Positions 45,059-56,148 are shown, counted from the first letter of the stretch. The stretch is DNA of 64,000 bases from an uncultured Mollicutes bacterium (GCA_900538885.1 UQAI01000002.1:1-64000), one strand, 5' to 3'. Numbers and translations: made by a program. Notes: generated from the letters alone by a model not told the origin.

Positions 45059-46258
45059 ATGTATAATAGTAAAAAATGTATTGCAATGTTATTAGCTGGT
45101 GGTCAAGGAAGCCGTTTATACGCACTTACCACAAAGGTTGCTAAACCAGCCGTATCATTTGGTGCGAAATATCGAATTATTGATTTCACTTTATCAAATT
45201 GTGTAAATTCAAATATTGATACTGTTGGAGTACTTACTCAGTATCAACCACTAATCTTAAATGAATATATTGGTAATGGTCAACCTTGGGATCTAGACCG
45301 TACATATGGTGGAGTTCAAATTTTACCACCTTATCAAGCTAAAGATCGTATGGACTGGTATAAAGGCACAGCTAATGCTATTTTTCAAAATATTGGTTAT
45401 ATTGAAAAATATAATCCTGAACATGTTTTAATCTTATCAGGAGACCATATTTATAAAATGGACTATAACAAAATGTTAGAGTATCATATTAAAAATAATG
45501 CGGACTGTACTATTGCGGTACTTGAAGTGCCACTAAGTGAGGCCAGCCGTTTTGGTATTATGAATACTGATGAGAATAATCGTATTGTAGAATTTGAAGA
45601 AAAGCCAAAAGTGCCAAAGAGTAATAAAGCTTCAATGGGAATTTATATTTTCAAAAAAGAAAAACTTGTAGAATACTTAAAAGCGGATAATGAAGATCCT
45701 AAATCACAAAATGACTTTGGCAAAAATATTATTCCTAATATGTTAAATGCCGGTGAAAAGATGGTAGCCTATCCGTTTAAAGGATACTGGAAAGATGTTG
45801 GTACAATTGATAGTTTATGGGAAGCAAACCAAGATTTAATTGGTGAACACCCTAAATTTGATATCTATAATCCACATTGGAAAATTCATTCTCGTAATAT
45901 TGGGATCGAACCACAATATATTGGTGAAGATGCTAAAATTGTTAATTCATTAATTACTGGTGGAGCTAAGGTTGAAGGTACAGTTATTAATAGTACAATT
46001 GGCTCTAAGGTAGTAATTGAAAAAGGTGCTGTAGTTAAAGATAGCGTAATTTTCTCAAATGTTACAATTGAAAAAGGTGCGAAGATTAATTATAGTATTA
46101 TTGATGAAAATGTTATAATTGGTAAAAAAGCCATAGTAGGAGCTGAAAAAGCAGAAGGCGTTAAAATTGCGGTTATAGGCCGTGATGTTAAGGTTGATGC
46201 AGGTGCAATTGTTGAAGCAGGCTCTAATATTGAACACGACGTTAGAAAGGAGGAATAA
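45059..46258 (+). CDS. glgC: Glucose-1-phosphate adenylyltransferase, catalytic subunit
   Basis: Makes ADP-glucose from glucose-1-phosphate and ATP, the committed step of glycogen synthesis. 399 residues: nucleotidyl motif [56 protein letters not shown] and [15 protein letters not shown]. The left-handed beta-helix (about 290-385) carries regulatory sites. It is three bases after glgB and one base before glgD. In Firmicutes it pairs with GlgD. Confidence 0.96.
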   Translation: MYNSKKCIAMLLAGGQGSRLYALTTKVAKPAVSFGAKYRIIDFTLSNCVNSNIDTVGVLTQYQPLILNEYIGNGQPWDLDRTYGGVQILPPYQAKDRMDWYKGTANAIFQNIGYIEKYNPEHVLILSGDHIYKMDYNKMLEYHIKNNADCTIAVLEVPLSEASRFGIMNTDENNRIVEFEEKPKVPKSNKASMGIYIFKKEKLVEYLKADNEDPKSQNDFGKNIIPNMLNAGEKMVAYPFKGYWKDVGTIDSLWEANQDLIGEHPKFDIYNPHWKIHSRNIGIEPQYIGEDAKIVNSLITGGAKVEGTVINSTIGSKVVIEKGAVVKDSVIFSNVTIEKGAKINYSIIDENVIIGKKAIVGAEKAEGVKIAVIGRDVKVDAGAIVEAGSNIEHDVRKEE

Positions 46259-46259
46259 G

Positions 46260-47375
46260 ATGAACGCTGCAGGTATTATTTTTGCGAATTTACAAAATGA
46301 AATGTTAGATGAGTTAACCCGTAAAAGAACAACTGCTTCCTTACCATTTGGAGGACGTTATCGTTTAATTGACTTTGCTCTTTCTAATATTGTTTGTGCC
46401 GACATCGTTAATGTTGCGGTAATAGCACAAAAGAATTATCAGTCATTAATGGACCATGTGGGTTCAGGTAAAGATTGGGACTTATCACGTCGTAATGGCG
46501 GCTTAACAATTTTTCCACCATTTAGTAACTATAAGAGTGATTTCCTTTATACTAATCGCTTAGAAGCCTTAAAAACAATTAGAGGTTTTATCTCAAAAGT
46601 TAAAGATGATATAATTGTTTTAATGGATTGTGATAGTGTTAATGTTATTGATTTTGAAAAAGTAATTAATGAACATCTTGAAAGACAAGCAGATATTACA
46701 GTGCTATATCAAGAATGCACAGTTCCAAGTACACTTAAAAATCATATGAGTTTTGAGGTTTCAGATAATGGGAGAATTACTAAAGGAACATTAACATCAG
46801 ATGAAGGCAAAAAAGCTAAAGTTGGTATTAATGTTTGGGTTATGAGTCGTCGTCTTTTACAAAGTGCAGTTGATGAAGCTATTTCATTAGGTTTAAATAA
46901 CTTTGAAAGAGACATAATATTAAATAATATATCTAGTTTAAAAGTATATGGATATAAATATACAGGAATTTATTTACCAATTACTTCAATGGAAGACTAT
47001 TACAAAAATAATATGAAACTACTTGATCCAAGTATTCGTGAGGCTATTTTTGAACAAGAAGATCACCACATCTACACTAAGGTTAGAGACTCAGCTCCAA
47101 CAAGATATGGAAATGATGCTAAAGTTGAAAATAGTTTTATCGCTGACGGATGTGAAATTGAAGGAACCGTTATCAATAGCATTCTTTTTAGAGGTGTAAA
47201 AGTTGGTAAAGGAACAGTAGTTAAAAATTCAATTTTAATGCAAGATACTATTACAGGTAATAATGTAACATTAGAGTGCGTAATTACGGATAAGAATGTT
47301 GCGATTAGAGATCGTAATCATCTTGCAGGATGTGAAAAAATACCATACTATTTAAGTAAAAATGCGATGGTATAA
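46260..47375 (+). CDS. glgD: GlgD, regulatory paralogue of ADP-glucose pyrophosphorylase
   Basis: 371 residues, homologous to GlgC but lacking its nucleotide motif: the region reads GIIFANLQNEMLDELTRKR instead of [25 protein letters not shown] and a beta-helix C-terminus are kept. In Firmicutes GlgD assembles with GlgC into a heterotetramer and tunes its activity. The ATG at 46260 follows AAAGGAGG; the longer frame from 46182 lies inside glgC. Confidence 0.94.
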   Translation: MNAAGIIFANLQNEMLDELTRKRTTASLPFGGRYRLIDFALSNIVCADIVNVAVIAQKNYQSLMDHVGSGKDWDLSRRNGGLTIFPPFSNYKSDFLYTNRLEALKTIRGFISKVKDDIIVLMDCDSVNVIDFEKVINEHLERQADITVLYQECTVPSTLKNHMSFEVSDNGRITKGTLTSDEGKKAKVGINVWVMSRRLLQSAVDEAISLGLNNFERDIILNNISSLKVYGYKYTGIYLPITSMEDYYKNNMKLLDPSIREAIFEQEDHHIYTKVRDSAPTRYGNDAKVENSFIADGCEIEGTVINSILFRGVKVGKGTVVKNSILMQDTITGNNVTLECVITDKNVAIRDRNHLAGCEKIPYYLSKNAMV

Positions 47376-47435
47376 TAATCAGTTAATGAAAAAAAATAAT
47401 AAAGAATAATTTTCTATCTAGGAGGATATTTATAT

Positions 47436-48899
47436 ATGAATAGTAAAGAACAAACAGTTAAAAAGATTACATTTATCGCTTCTGAATGTCAACCATTTAT
47501 CGCATCAGGTGGCTTAGGTGATGTTGTGGGTTCACTTCCTTTACGTATTGCTAAACAAACTAAAGGTGAATACGAACTTACCGTAATCTTACCATATTAT
47601 TCAAAAATAAATGAAAAGTATCGTAATAAACTTGTCTATGTTGGACAAACTACCGTTAACCTATCATGGCGTAAACAATATTGTGGTATTTTTAAGTATG
47701 AAGAAAAAAATGTAAAGTATTACTTTATCGATAATGAATATTATTTTAAACGTGATAATCTATATGGCTATTTTGATGATGGTGAACGTTTTGCATATTT
47801 CAGTAAAGCCGCAATCGATGTAATGCTATACTTAGATGAAGTGCCAGATATTATTCATGTTCATGATTGGCAAACAGGTCTCGTACCAATTTATTTACGT
47901 ACTTTATATTATGGTGATGTTCGTTTAATGAATGTTAAAACAATATTTACTATTCATAACATTGAGTATCAAGGCTTATTCTCATTTGATGATGATATTA
48001 TTGAAGATGTATTTGGTATCTCTATTAATGATGCATACATTTTTGAATATCGTGGTTCAATCAATATTATGAAAGGAGCAATGGAAGCCGCAAACTATGT
48101 GACAACAGTTAGTCCAAGTTACGCGGAAGAAATTTGTACACCTGAGTATGCTCATGGCTTGGAAGATGAAATTAACCGAATTAAGGCCGAAAATAAATTA
48201 GTTGGTATTTTAAATGGTATTGATAAAAACTTTTATAATCCAGCCAAGGATAAAGCTTTATTCGCAAATTATGATCGTAATGATTTTACAAGTAAAGGTC
48301 TAAATAAAGTTGAATTACAAAAAATGTTAAATTTACCAGTTGATGAAAGTGTTCCAATGATTGGAATGGTAACAAGACTTGTTGGACATAAAGGTTTAGA
48401 ATTTATTAAAGCAGGCTTTAACGAACTTATGGAAATGAATATTCAACTTGTAATTCTTGGTACTGGTGATCCATATTATGAAGGATACTTAAAAGATATG
48501 GAAGTTAAATATCATAATAAATTTAGAGCAGTTATTGCATTTAATCAAGATTTATCACGTAAGATTTATGGATCTGCTGATTTATTCTTAATGCCATCAG
48601 CGTCTGAACCTTGTGGCTTATCACAAATGATAGCAGCACGTTATGGTGCAATCCCAATGGTTAGAGAAACAGGTGGATTAAAAGATAGTATTATTGATTA
48701 TAGTAAAACAAATGGAAATGGTTATACTTTTACAGGAATGGATTATCATGAGATGTTAAACATGATTAGAAGAGCTGTGAATGATTATCATCAACCTACT
48801 TGGAACGAGAAAGTCGGAAAGACAATGAATGTTGATTTTGGATGGAGCAGTAGTGCTAAGAAATATGTTTCAATGTATGACAAAATTTTAAATAGTTAA
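47436..48899 (+). CDS. glgA: Glycogen synthase (ADP-glucose)
   Basis: A GT5 glycosyltransferase that elongates alpha-1,4-glucan. 487 residues. The N-terminal ADP-glucose loop reads ASGGLGDVVGSLP, in place of the usual KTGGL. Other family motifs are HVHDWQTGLVPIYLR, FTIHNIEYQGLF, LVGILNGID, and the catalytic MPSASEPCGLSQMIAARYGAIP. AGGAGG RBS. It lies after a 60 bp gap without terminator, so it is in the same operon. Confidence 0.95.
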   Translation: MNSKEQTVKKITFIASECQPFIASGGLGDVVGSLPLRIAKQTKGEYELTVILPYYSKINEKYRNKLVYVGQTTVNLSWRKQYCGIFKYEEKNVKYYFIDNEYYFKRDNLYGYFDDGERFAYFSKAAIDVMLYLDEVPDIIHVHDWQTGLVPIYLRTLYYGDVRLMNVKTIFTIHNIEYQGLFSFDDDIIEDVFGISINDAYIFEYRGSINIMKGAMEAANYVTTVSPSYAEEICTPEYAHGLEDEINRIKAENKLVGILNGIDKNFYNPAKDKALFANYDRNDFTSKGLNKVELQKMLNLPVDESVPMIGMVTRLVGHKGLEFIKAGFNELMEMNIQLVILGTGDPYYEGYLKDMEVKYHNKFRAVIAFNQDLSRKIYGSADLFLMPSASEPCGLSQMIAARYGAIPMVRETGGLKDSIIDYSKTNGNGYTFTGMDYHEMLNMIRRAVNDYHQPTWNEKVGKTMNVDFGWSSSAKKYVSMYDKILNS

Positions 48900-48926
48900 T
48901 AACTATTTAAATAGAAAGGTAATGAA

Positions 48927-51353
48927 ATGACAACAGGATCAGTAGAAACACATGATGTGAAAAAACGTCTTGAAGATAAACTTTCCAACTATTTTGGGGT
49001 TTCTCCTCAAGACGCAAGTATAGACCAAATATATAAAGCTGTAAGTATGACTGTAGTAGATATCTTACTAGAAAAGAAAAAACAATATAATAGAAAAGTT
49101 AAAGAACAAAAAGCTAAACGTATTTATTATTTATGTATGGAATTTTTAGTAGGTCGCAGTCTAAAAACAAATCTTTATAATTTAGGAGTTGTTGACAAAT
49201 ATGCCAAAGTTCTTAAAGATTATGGAATTGAATTAGATGATGTTTATGAACAAGAAAATGATGCAGGACTTGGTAATGGTGGATTAGGTCGCCTCGCTGC
49301 ATGTTATATGGATTCCCTTGCATCTTTAGCGTACCCCGCTACAGGCTTTTCAATTCGTTATGAATATGGCTTATTTAAACAAAAAATAGTAAATGGATGG
49401 CAAACTGAAATGCCAGATGTATGGCTACCAGGGGGAGAAGTATGGCTTGTTCCTCGTAGTGATAGAGCGTTAAAGGTTCATTTTGGTGGATGGATTAGTG
49501 AAAAATATGTGGATGGAAAAATGAAGGTTGAATACCATGATGATAAGGTAGTAGAAGCAATGCCATACGACTTATTAATTTCAGGCGGCGATAGCGATGC
49601 TATTTCAACTCTTCGTCTATGGAGAGCTCGCAATGCAACTGAATTTGACATGAAGTCATTCTCACAAGGCGATTATTTCACCGCAATGGAAGAAAACGCT
49701 AAAGCTGAGTTAATATCAAAGGTTCTTTATCCATCAGATGATCACTATGAAGGAAAGACTCTAAGACTCAAACAACAATATTTCTTGGTAAGTGCTTCCA
49801 TGCAAAATATTGTAAATGATCATGTTAAAAGATATGGAGATTTACACACTTTACCAGACTATGCCGCAATCCATATTAATGATACGCACCCTGCTCTTTG
49901 TGTGCCAGAATTAATGCGTTTATTAATGGATGAACATGGCTTTGGTTGGGATGAAGCATGGGATATTGTGACTAAGTGTTTAGCTTATACCAATCATACC
50001 GTTTTAGCAGAAGCCCTTGAAACTTGGGATGAAGCTTTACTTGCTAGAACACTTCCCCGTATTATCAGCATTATTTATGAAATTAATCGTCGTTATGTTT
50101 TAGAAATTCAAAAACTTAATCCTAATGATTGGAATAAAATCAATCGTATGGCTATTGTGGGAAATGGTAGAATTAGAATGGCTAATTTAAGTGTTATTGC
50201 GAGTCATACGGTTAATGGAGTATCGGCCCTACATAGTGATATTATTAAAAATAGTATCTTTAAAGATTTCTATGAAATGACACCAAACAAGTTTACAAAC
50301 GTAACTAATGGTATTGCTCATCGCCGATGGCTTCATCAATCTAATCCGCGTTTATCGGCTCTTTTAAATGATTCAATTGGAACATCTTGGTATAAAGATG
50401 CAAGTCGTTTAAAAGATTTTAGAAAATACGAGGATGATGAAAAAGTTTTAGAAGAATTGGGAAAAATCAAATATTTAAATAAATGTGATTTCGTTAATTC
50501 AATTTATCGTAAACAAGGTATAATAATTGACCCATATACAAGATTTGATGTGCAAGTTAAAAGACTTCATGAATATAAAAGACAATTATTAAATGTTTTA
50601 AAAATAATTAGTTTATACAATAAATTGAAAGAAAATCCCAACTTAGATGTAACCCCTCAAACCTTTATTTTTGGAGCGAAAGCAGCACCAGGATATTACC
50701 GTGCTAAAGAAATTATTGAATTAATTAATTATATTTCACGTGATATTGAAATGCATCCAGAAATTAAAAAGAAACTTAATGTAGTGTTTGTTGAAGACTA
50801 TTGTGTAACTCTAGCTGAAAAATTAATGCCAGCCAGTGAAATTAGTGAACAAATATCATTAGCCGGAAAAGAAGCAAGTGGAACTGGTAACATGAAGTTT
50901 ATGATTAATGGTGCCATAACCTTTGGTACGATGGATGGAGCCAATGTTGAAATTTGTGATGCCGTTGGTGATGATAACATCTTTATTTTTGGTATGACTG
51001 CCAAAGAAGTAGATGAACTATGGAAACATGGATATAATTCAACATATTATTACAATAATAATAGCGAAATTAGAAAAATAATAGCAAGTCTTAAAAAAGG
51101 ATTTGCGGGAAAAAGTTTTGAAAATATTGCGGACTACCTATTAACAAGTAATGGTATAGCAGACCAATATATGTGTCTTGCGGATTTTGAAAGTTATATG
51201 GATACTTATCAAAAGATGGATACTATCTACCAAGATAAGTTAAAATTCAACAAAATGTCACTTGTTAATATCAGTGAAGCAGGCAGATTTGCTGCAGATC
51301 GTAGTATAAAAGAATATGCAGATCGTATTTGGGGACTAAAGCCTGTCAAATAA
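48927..51353 (+). CDS. glgP: Glycogen/maltodextrin phosphorylase
   Basis: Releases glucose-1-phosphate from glycogen. 808 residues of family GT35. Typical segments: YYLCMEFLVGRSLKTNL, NDAGLGNGGLGRLAACYMDS, HINDTHPALCVPELMRLL, TNGIAHRRWL, and the pyridoxal-phosphate lysine region KEASGTGNMKFMINGA. Synthesis and breakdown of glycogen are thus on one message. A debranching enzyme is not present here. Confidence 0.96.
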   Translation: MTTGSVETHDVKKRLEDKLSNYFGVSPQDASIDQIYKAVSMTVVDILLEKKKQYNRKVKEQKAKRIYYLCMEFLVGRSLKTNLYNLGVVDKYAKVLKDYGIELDDVYEQENDAGLGNGGLGRLAACYMDSLASLAYPATGFSIRYEYGLFKQKIVNGWQTEMPDVWLPGGEVWLVPRSDRALKVHFGGWISEKYVDGKMKVEYHDDKVVEAMPYDLLISGGDSDAISTLRLWRARNATEFDMKSFSQGDYFTAMEENAKAELISKVLYPSDDHYEGKTLRLKQQYFLVSASMQNIVNDHVKRYGDLHTLPDYAAIHINDTHPALCVPELMRLLMDEHGFGWDEAWDIVTKCLAYTNHTVLAEALETWDEALLARTLPRIISIIYEINRRYVLEIQKLNPNDWNKINRMAIVGNGRIRMANLSVIASHTVNGVSALHSDIIKNSIFKDFYEMTPNKFTNVTNGIAHRRWLHQSNPRLSALLNDSIGTSWYKDASRLKDFRKYEDDEKVLEELGKIKYLNKCDFVNSIYRKQGIIIDPYTRFDVQVKRLHEYKRQLLNVLKIISLYNKLKENPNLDVTPQTFIFGAKAAPGYYRAKEIIELINYISRDIEMHPEIKKKLNVVFVEDYCVTLAEKLMPASEISEQISLAGKEASGTGNMKFMINGAITFGTMDGANVEICDAVGDDNIFIFGMTAKEVDELWKHGYNSTYYYNNNSEIRKIIASLKKGFAGKSFENIADYLLTSNGIADQYMCLADFESYMDTYQKMDTIYQDKLKFNKMSLVNISEAGRFAADRSIKEYADRIWGLKPVK

Positions 51354-51387
51354 AAGCGAATAAGTTTATTTTTTGTAACAAATTTAG

Positions 51388-51393
51388 TATAAT
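51388..51393 (+). promoter_or_regulatory. -10 box of pfkA
   Basis: TATAAT at 51388-51393 with a weak TTTATT (51365-51370) 17 bp upstream. No terminator is visible after glgP, so pfkA may also receive readthrough from the glycogen operon. Confidence 0.5.
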
Positions 51394-51432
51394 AGTTAAG
51401 GAAAAAAATTAGTAGGGTTAGGAGGAATAAAT

Positions 51433-52416
51433 ATGGAGACAAAAGATCCTAAAAAACAAATAAGATCAATCGGTGTATTAACTTCTGGTGGTGATGCTCC
51501 TGGTATGAATGCTGCTATTCGTGCCGTTGTCAGAACAGCACTAAATTTTGGTATTGACGTATATGGAATATATGATGGATACCGCGGTTTAGTTGAAGGT
51601 AACATTGTTAAGATGGATCGTTCTTCAGTTACTGATATCATTAATAGAGGTGGCACTATCTTAGGTTCTGCTAGATTAAAAGAATTTGCTTCTCCTGAAG
51701 TTACCCAAATAGGAATTGATAACCTAAGAAAACTTGGAATCGATGCCTTAGTAACAATTGGTGGAGATGGCACATATCATGGTGCTTTAAGAATGAGTAG
51801 AATGGGATTAAATTGTATTGGTCTTCCTGGAACCATTGACAATGATATTGCATCAACTGAATATACAATTGGCTTTAACACAGCTGTAAATACAGCACTA
51901 GATGCAATCGATAAATTACGTGATACTTGTAACTCTCATCAAAGATGTTCAATAGTTGAAGTAATGGGCCGTTATTGTGGAGATATAGCATTTGCATCTG
52001 CTCTTGCAGGTGGTGCTGATATGGTTATAACCTCAGAAACTGGTTTTGATCTTCCAACAGTAATTGATATGTGTAAAAAATATAAAGAAGAAAATCGTAG
52101 ACACATCATTATCATAATTACTGAACATATTACTGATGTTCATGAACTTGCGAAAAAGATTGAGGAACATTCAGGATATAGTGCAAGAGCAACAGTACTT
52201 GGCCATATTCAACGTGGTGGATGTCCAACCGCATATGACAGAAATTTAGCTAGTCGCTTAGGCTCAGCAGCTGTAGAAGAACTAGTAGCAGGTAAAGGCG
52301 GCCTATGTATGGGTATTTTTGATAATAAGGTTGTAGCAACCCCAATCGAAGATGCTTTCAAAATGACTAAATCAATGTATGCTGGTTATGAAAGTTTAAT
52401 AAAAAGATTATCATAA
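51433..52416 (+). CDS. pfkA: ATP-dependent 6-phosphofructokinase
   Basis: Phosphorylates fructose-6-phosphate, the control point of glycolysis. 327 residues with TSGGDAPGMNAAIRAVVR, TIGGDGTYHGALRMS, LPGTIDNDIASTEYTIGFNTA, the EVMGRYCGDIA segment and GHIQRGGCPTAYDR. It follows the glycogen operon, which fits routing of stored glucose into glycolysis. GGAGG RBS. Confidence 0.97.
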   Translation: METKDPKKQIRSIGVLTSGGDAPGMNAAIRAVVRTALNFGIDVYGIYDGYRGLVEGNIVKMDRSSVTDIINRGGTILGSARLKEFASPEVTQIGIDNLRKLGIDALVTIGGDGTYHGALRMSRMGLNCIGLPGTIDNDIASTEYTIGFNTAVNTALDAIDKLRDTCNSHQRCSIVEVMGRYCGDIAFASALAGGADMVITSETGFDLPTVIDMCKKYKEENRRHIIIIITEHITDVHELAKKIEEHSGYSARATVLGHIQRGGCPTAYDRNLASRLGSAAVEELVAGKGGLCMGIFDNKVVATPIEDAFKMTKSMYAGYESLIKRLS

Positions 52417-52424
52417 AGAATACA

Positions 52425-52455
52425 CACTTCATATTTCGGTATGAAGTGCCCTTTT
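52425..52455 (+). terminator. Terminator of pfkA
   Basis: CACTTCATA (52425-52433), loop tttcgg, TATGAAGTG (52440-52448), then CCCTTTTT. Confidence 0.85.
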
Positions 52456-52466
52456 TACTTCTTTTC

Positions 52467-52495
52467 TTGAAATAAAATATCTGATATGTTACAAT
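52467..52495 (+). promoter_or_regulatory. Promoter of the lipoprotein-metalloprotease operon
   Basis: TTGAAA (52467-52472), a 17 bp spacer and TACAAT (52490-52495). Confidence 0.7.
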
Positions 52496-52548
52496 TATGG
52501 TAAATGATGCTTTATAATAGCATATAATAATGAGAAAGGAGAACTTGA

Positions 52549-53421
52549 ATGAAAAAAATATTTTTATTATTAATGATGATCGTGTTAGCATTTGCCTTGC
52601 CAGGTTGTATTAAAACAACAACAAATTATGATGAAGATTTTGAAAATGTTAGTAGGATATTAGAACTTACTTATATGAAAAGGGATATGATTACGTATGA
52701 TTTTGAGGATGAAGTTAATAGAATACAAGATGGTACTCATACCTTTTATACAACTAGATTAATTGATGATAAAAGCTATTATTATTGTGGATATTTTGAT
52801 CCTGAAATAACAGAAACACCAGGCTGGTTATCTTATGAATCAAGTAAAAAAGGAACATGGTTAAGGTATGATAAACAAGAAGACATACCAACAACGTATG
52901 GTGGTAAAAAAATATTTTTTAAATACAAAGTCTACATTATAAAAGTAGAAAAGGACATAATAAATAATAAAACATATAATAGAAAAATTAAATATTATCA
53001 GGATATGTTTGATGGACTTTTAGGACCTGGAAATTTTAGAAAAGGTAATAATTTATTATTGTTCTACCGTAAAAATTTATCTTTAGCACACTTTAATATT
53101 CATGGAGTTCAAAATGTGTTTTTTACAAATTTTAATTATCTTTGGACTCATCAGTTAGAAATAAATGAAGATCAAAGTAAAGATATTGTTTTTGATAATT
53201 ATCAAAAAACTTATAGCACAATAACAGGTGAACTAGAAAAAAGTACATATGTTTTTCCAGATGAAGTAAGACAATACTTCAAAATATTAGAACCATATGC
53301 TAGAGAAGATCCAACCCTAGATGAAAATCCATATAGTTCAAAATATACATATGTAGTATATACAAAAGTTAGAATTAACCTTGATATTATAACTGCACTA
53401 GTGAAAGGAGAACTTGAATAA
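52549..53421 (+). CDS. Predicted lipoprotein of unknown function
   Basis: 290 residues. Lipoprotein signal peptide with lipobox ALPGC (lipidated Cys at residue 20). The rest is hydrophilic and rich in Tyr, Lys and Asp with no family I recognise. AGAAAGGAGAA RBS. Its last codons overlap the start of the following metalloprotease, so the two are translationally coupled and may act together on the outer face of the membrane. Confidence 0.7.
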   Translation: MKKIFLLLMMIVLAFALPGCIKTTTNYDEDFENVSRILELTYMKRDMITYDFEDEVNRIQDGTHTFYTTRLIDDKSYYYCGYFDPEITETPGWLSYESSKKGTWLRYDKQEDIPTTYGGKKIFFKYKVYIIKVEKDIINNKTYNRKIKYYQDMFDGLLGPGNFRKGNNLLLFYRKNLSLAHFNIHGVQNVFFTNFNYLWTHQLEINEDQSKDIVFDNYQKTYSTITGELEKSTYVFPDEVRQYFKILEPYAREDPTLDENPYSSKYTYVVYTKVRINLDIITALVKGELE

Positions 53422-56098
53422 AAAAACAATATTTGGTTTAATGGTGTTTGGAATAGTTATTTTCTTGTTTACTATTACAAGTACTAGAATTAATGCACAT
53501 AGAAGGTTACTATTAGTTGATTATGATGAATGTGAAAGTGATGATAAATTATGGTATTATTTAAATGAAGAAGATTTAAAAGATACAAATGGAATTCATA
53601 AATATTACCATTTACCACAAGATGTCACAACAATTAAATATTATTTTTCAGAAGTAGGTGAAAAAGGTAGAGACATAACCTGGAATTCTGAAGTTAGTGC
53701 TACAATGGCTGAAGAAGTGAAAACTGCTTATGTTAACAGTATGAAAAAATGGAATGATGTGTATTATTATACTTATGATGAAGATGGCAATATGACAAAA
53801 AATCGTATAATTAATATTGTCGAAGGAACTGAAGAAGACAATAATCTAATTATTTATCCAGAATATGCTCATGAAAGTAATTTAGCTTCAACATACCATT
53901 TGGATTCTTCAATTAAAATACCAACGGGCAGTATAACTGAGCATTATCATTATGATAAATGGTACATGAAAGTGTCGCCAGGAGCATTTAATAATCTACA
54001 TAGTAAAGAAGAACTAGCAATTTCATATGAACGTACAGGTGCACATGAAATTGGTCATGTATTAGGCTTAAATGATATCGATAACTGTTGTTCTAAAATA
54101 CCAAAAGATAAAGGGCATCACACAGATGCACTGATGGGGTATGGAAAAATAATTGATAGAAAATGTGATATTACATATAAAGATATTGCTGGAGTTAGTG
54201 TGACAAGGGGATTCCATGATGAAATTGATCATGTATGGATGAAAAGAATAGAAGAAGATGGAACAAAATCTTTAATTTGTGCATTATGTAATGGAGTTAA
54301 AAGAAATGTAAGTTTGGACGCAGATGGTTCATATCGTGGCAGTTACGTAAGAGAATATAAAAGTTGTGATCATTATGGAGGAACAAACGCAGAAATGCTA
54401 GTAGTAGCAGAAGCTAAAAATAAACTATTTGTTAAATGCTTATATTGTCGAAGAATTGAAGAAATAGTTGTTGATGACACATATTCAATGGGAAGTTATA
54501 CGCCTACAATAAATCGTGAAATATCTTTATCAAATAGTCAAATTAAATATTACGAACTAAATGTAAATTATGCTAAAAATTATGAATTTTTAGTTCAAGG
54601 GACATCAAAAGTTAATTTTGAAATATTATCAGAAAATTATAATATAGTTAAAACAACTGATATAGATAATAATGATAACATTATGCATACCATTGTGCAA
54701 CTACCAATAGGAAAATACTATCTTAAAGTTATAAATGATAGTGATGAACTAAACACAGTAAATTTCAAAATTCAATCAAGAACCACAATATATTTAAGTC
54801 AAAATTGCGATAATGATATATTACTGAATAATTTTAATGGCATTATTGATTACTATTTTGTTAATGATGACAAACCTGGTTTTTATAGGTTTACGATAAG
54901 CGGTGAAATGAAAGATGGTACAACAGTTACGTATCCATTAAATTGTATTAGAGTCTATGATAATGAAAATAAAATAACACCAATGAAAAAAATTGATAAT
55001 GAATTAGACTATAAAAATGTTGCAACCAACGAGTATGGTGATAATAGTATGATAGTGCTTTTACCAAGAACTGGATATTATTATCTAAGTATTAATTTTT
55101 ATCAAGAAGGATTAAATAAATTGATACTTAGAATTGAAAATACTGAGGAAAGTTCAAACTTAAATTTGTTTAATTTGTCTGAAACAGGAAGTGATACAGC
55201 TGTTGTTTTCAATGAGGAAACAAGAGGTGATAAATTTAAATCATTAATTCTTGAACAAAAGGGTCAATTTGTTATTTCCACAAATTACTTAGGAAGTTTA
55301 CAAAATAAAGTTTCAATTATTGTAATTAAAGTTAATTATAATAGTGCTCGCAACTTATATACTTTTAGTACACAAATGCTTAGTTTGTTAGATGAAGAAA
55401 ATCCATATACCGTGACAATTCTTACATTAGATGCTGGAGAATATTATATAGGATATCTCAATAACTATGATTCAGGCAGCGTTATAATTGAGTTTGAAAG
55501 ACTAATTACAGTTTCTGGTAGTAAGTATTTGATAACTGATCCTAGTGCTGATACACTTTATGGTAGCGAGGTAAGGTATAATAATGGAGCGTTTCAGGGG
55601 ATAACTGTGACAATTGGATTTACTAGATTTATTTATTTTGATAGTACATTTATAGAAGTTCCGTCTTTGTCACGACTTGATTATGATTGGTATTCAAGTG
55701 ATGAATCAATAGCTACAATATCACCATATGGAACTTTATTTGGTAAAAATGCTGGAACTGTTAAAATAATGGCAGTACACAAAAGTAACCCAACTATTGT
55801 TTTTGTTAAAGAATTTATAGTGAAAAAGGATAATAGGATTGAAGATTTAACAATTGATATTGTTGATACAGTTAATTATGCTGAGAGTGGACAATTATAT
55901 CAAATTAGATTGACTGATGAAAATTCGCCATATCCATTAAATTCATTATATGACTGGAGAATTCTTCCGCCTAATAATTACGAAAAAGTAAGTTCAATTG
56001 GTACTTTTCATATAAATAATACAGGATTAATAGTAGTAGAAGGAAGATACAAACTCAATTCTAAGGTTGTAATTAGATTAACAATTACAGCTAAATAA
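53414..56098 (+). CDS. Secreted matrixin/metzincin-like metalloprotease with beta-sandwich and Big2 domains
   Basis: 894 residues. The N-terminal hydrophobic segment (about 6-24) is a signal peptide or anchor. The catalytic domain carries a zinc motif HEIGHVLGLND (H211, E212, H215, D221; the third ligand is Asp instead of His, as in some metzincins) and a Met-turn-like DALMGYG. A Cys-rich stretch follows (CALCNG, CLYCRR), then beta-sandwich segments and a Big2 domain near 760-815 (YSSDESIATISPYGTLFGKNAGTVKI). No C-terminal anchor is seen. The start is TTG 53414 with AAAGGAG, overlapping the lipoprotein stop. A role in degrading host or matrix protein is plausible but inferred. Confidence 0.82.
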   Translation: MNKKTIFGLMVFGIVIFLFTITSTRINAHRRLLLVDYDECESDDKLWYYLNEEDLKDTNGIHKYYHLPQDVTTIKYYFSEVGEKGRDITWNSEVSATMAEEVKTAYVNSMKKWNDVYYYTYDEDGNMTKNRIINIVEGTEEDNNLIIYPEYAHESNLASTYHLDSSIKIPTGSITEHYHYDKWYMKVSPGAFNNLHSKEELAISYERTGAHEIGHVLGLNDIDNCCSKIPKDKGHHTDALMGYGKIIDRKCDITYKDIAGVSVTRGFHDEIDHVWMKRIEEDGTKSLICALCNGVKRNVSLDADGSYRGSYVREYKSCDHYGGTNAEMLVVAEAKNKLFVKCLYCRRIEEIVVDDTYSMGSYTPTINREISLSNSQIKYYELNVNYAKNYEFLVQGTSKVNFEILSENYNIVKTTDIDNNDNIMHTIVQLPIGKYYLKVINDSDELNTVNFKIQSRTTIYLSQNCDNDILLNNFNGIIDYYFVNDDKPGFYRFTISGEMKDGTTVTYPLNCIRVYDNENKITPMKKIDNELDYKNVATNEYGDNSMIVLLPRTGYYYLSINFYQEGLNKLILRIENTEESSNLNLFNLSETGSDTAVVFNEETRGDKFKSLILEQKGQFVISTNYLGSLQNKVSIIVIKVNYNSARNLYTFSTQMLSLLDEENPYTVTILTLDAGEYYIGYLNNYDSGSVIIEFERLITVSGSKYLITDPSADTLYGSEVRYNNGAFQGITVTIGFTRFIYFDSTFIEVPSLSRLDYDWYSSDESIATISPYGTLFGKNAGTVKIMAVHKSNPTIVFVKEFIVKKDNRIEDLTIDIVDTVNYAESGQLYQIRLTDENSPYPLNSLYDWRILPPNNYEKVSSIGTFHINNTGLIVVEGRYKLNSKVVIRLTITAK

Positions 56099-56122
56099 TG
56101 ATGATTTTGAATAAAAAATAAT

Positions 56123-56148
56123 AAAAAGGTACGTTTGTACCTTTTTTC
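56123..56148 (+). terminator. Terminator of the lipoprotein-metalloprotease operon
   Basis: AAAAAGGTAC (56123-56132), loop gttt, GTACCTTTTT (56137-56146): a perfect 10 bp stem with T tract. Confidence 0.9.
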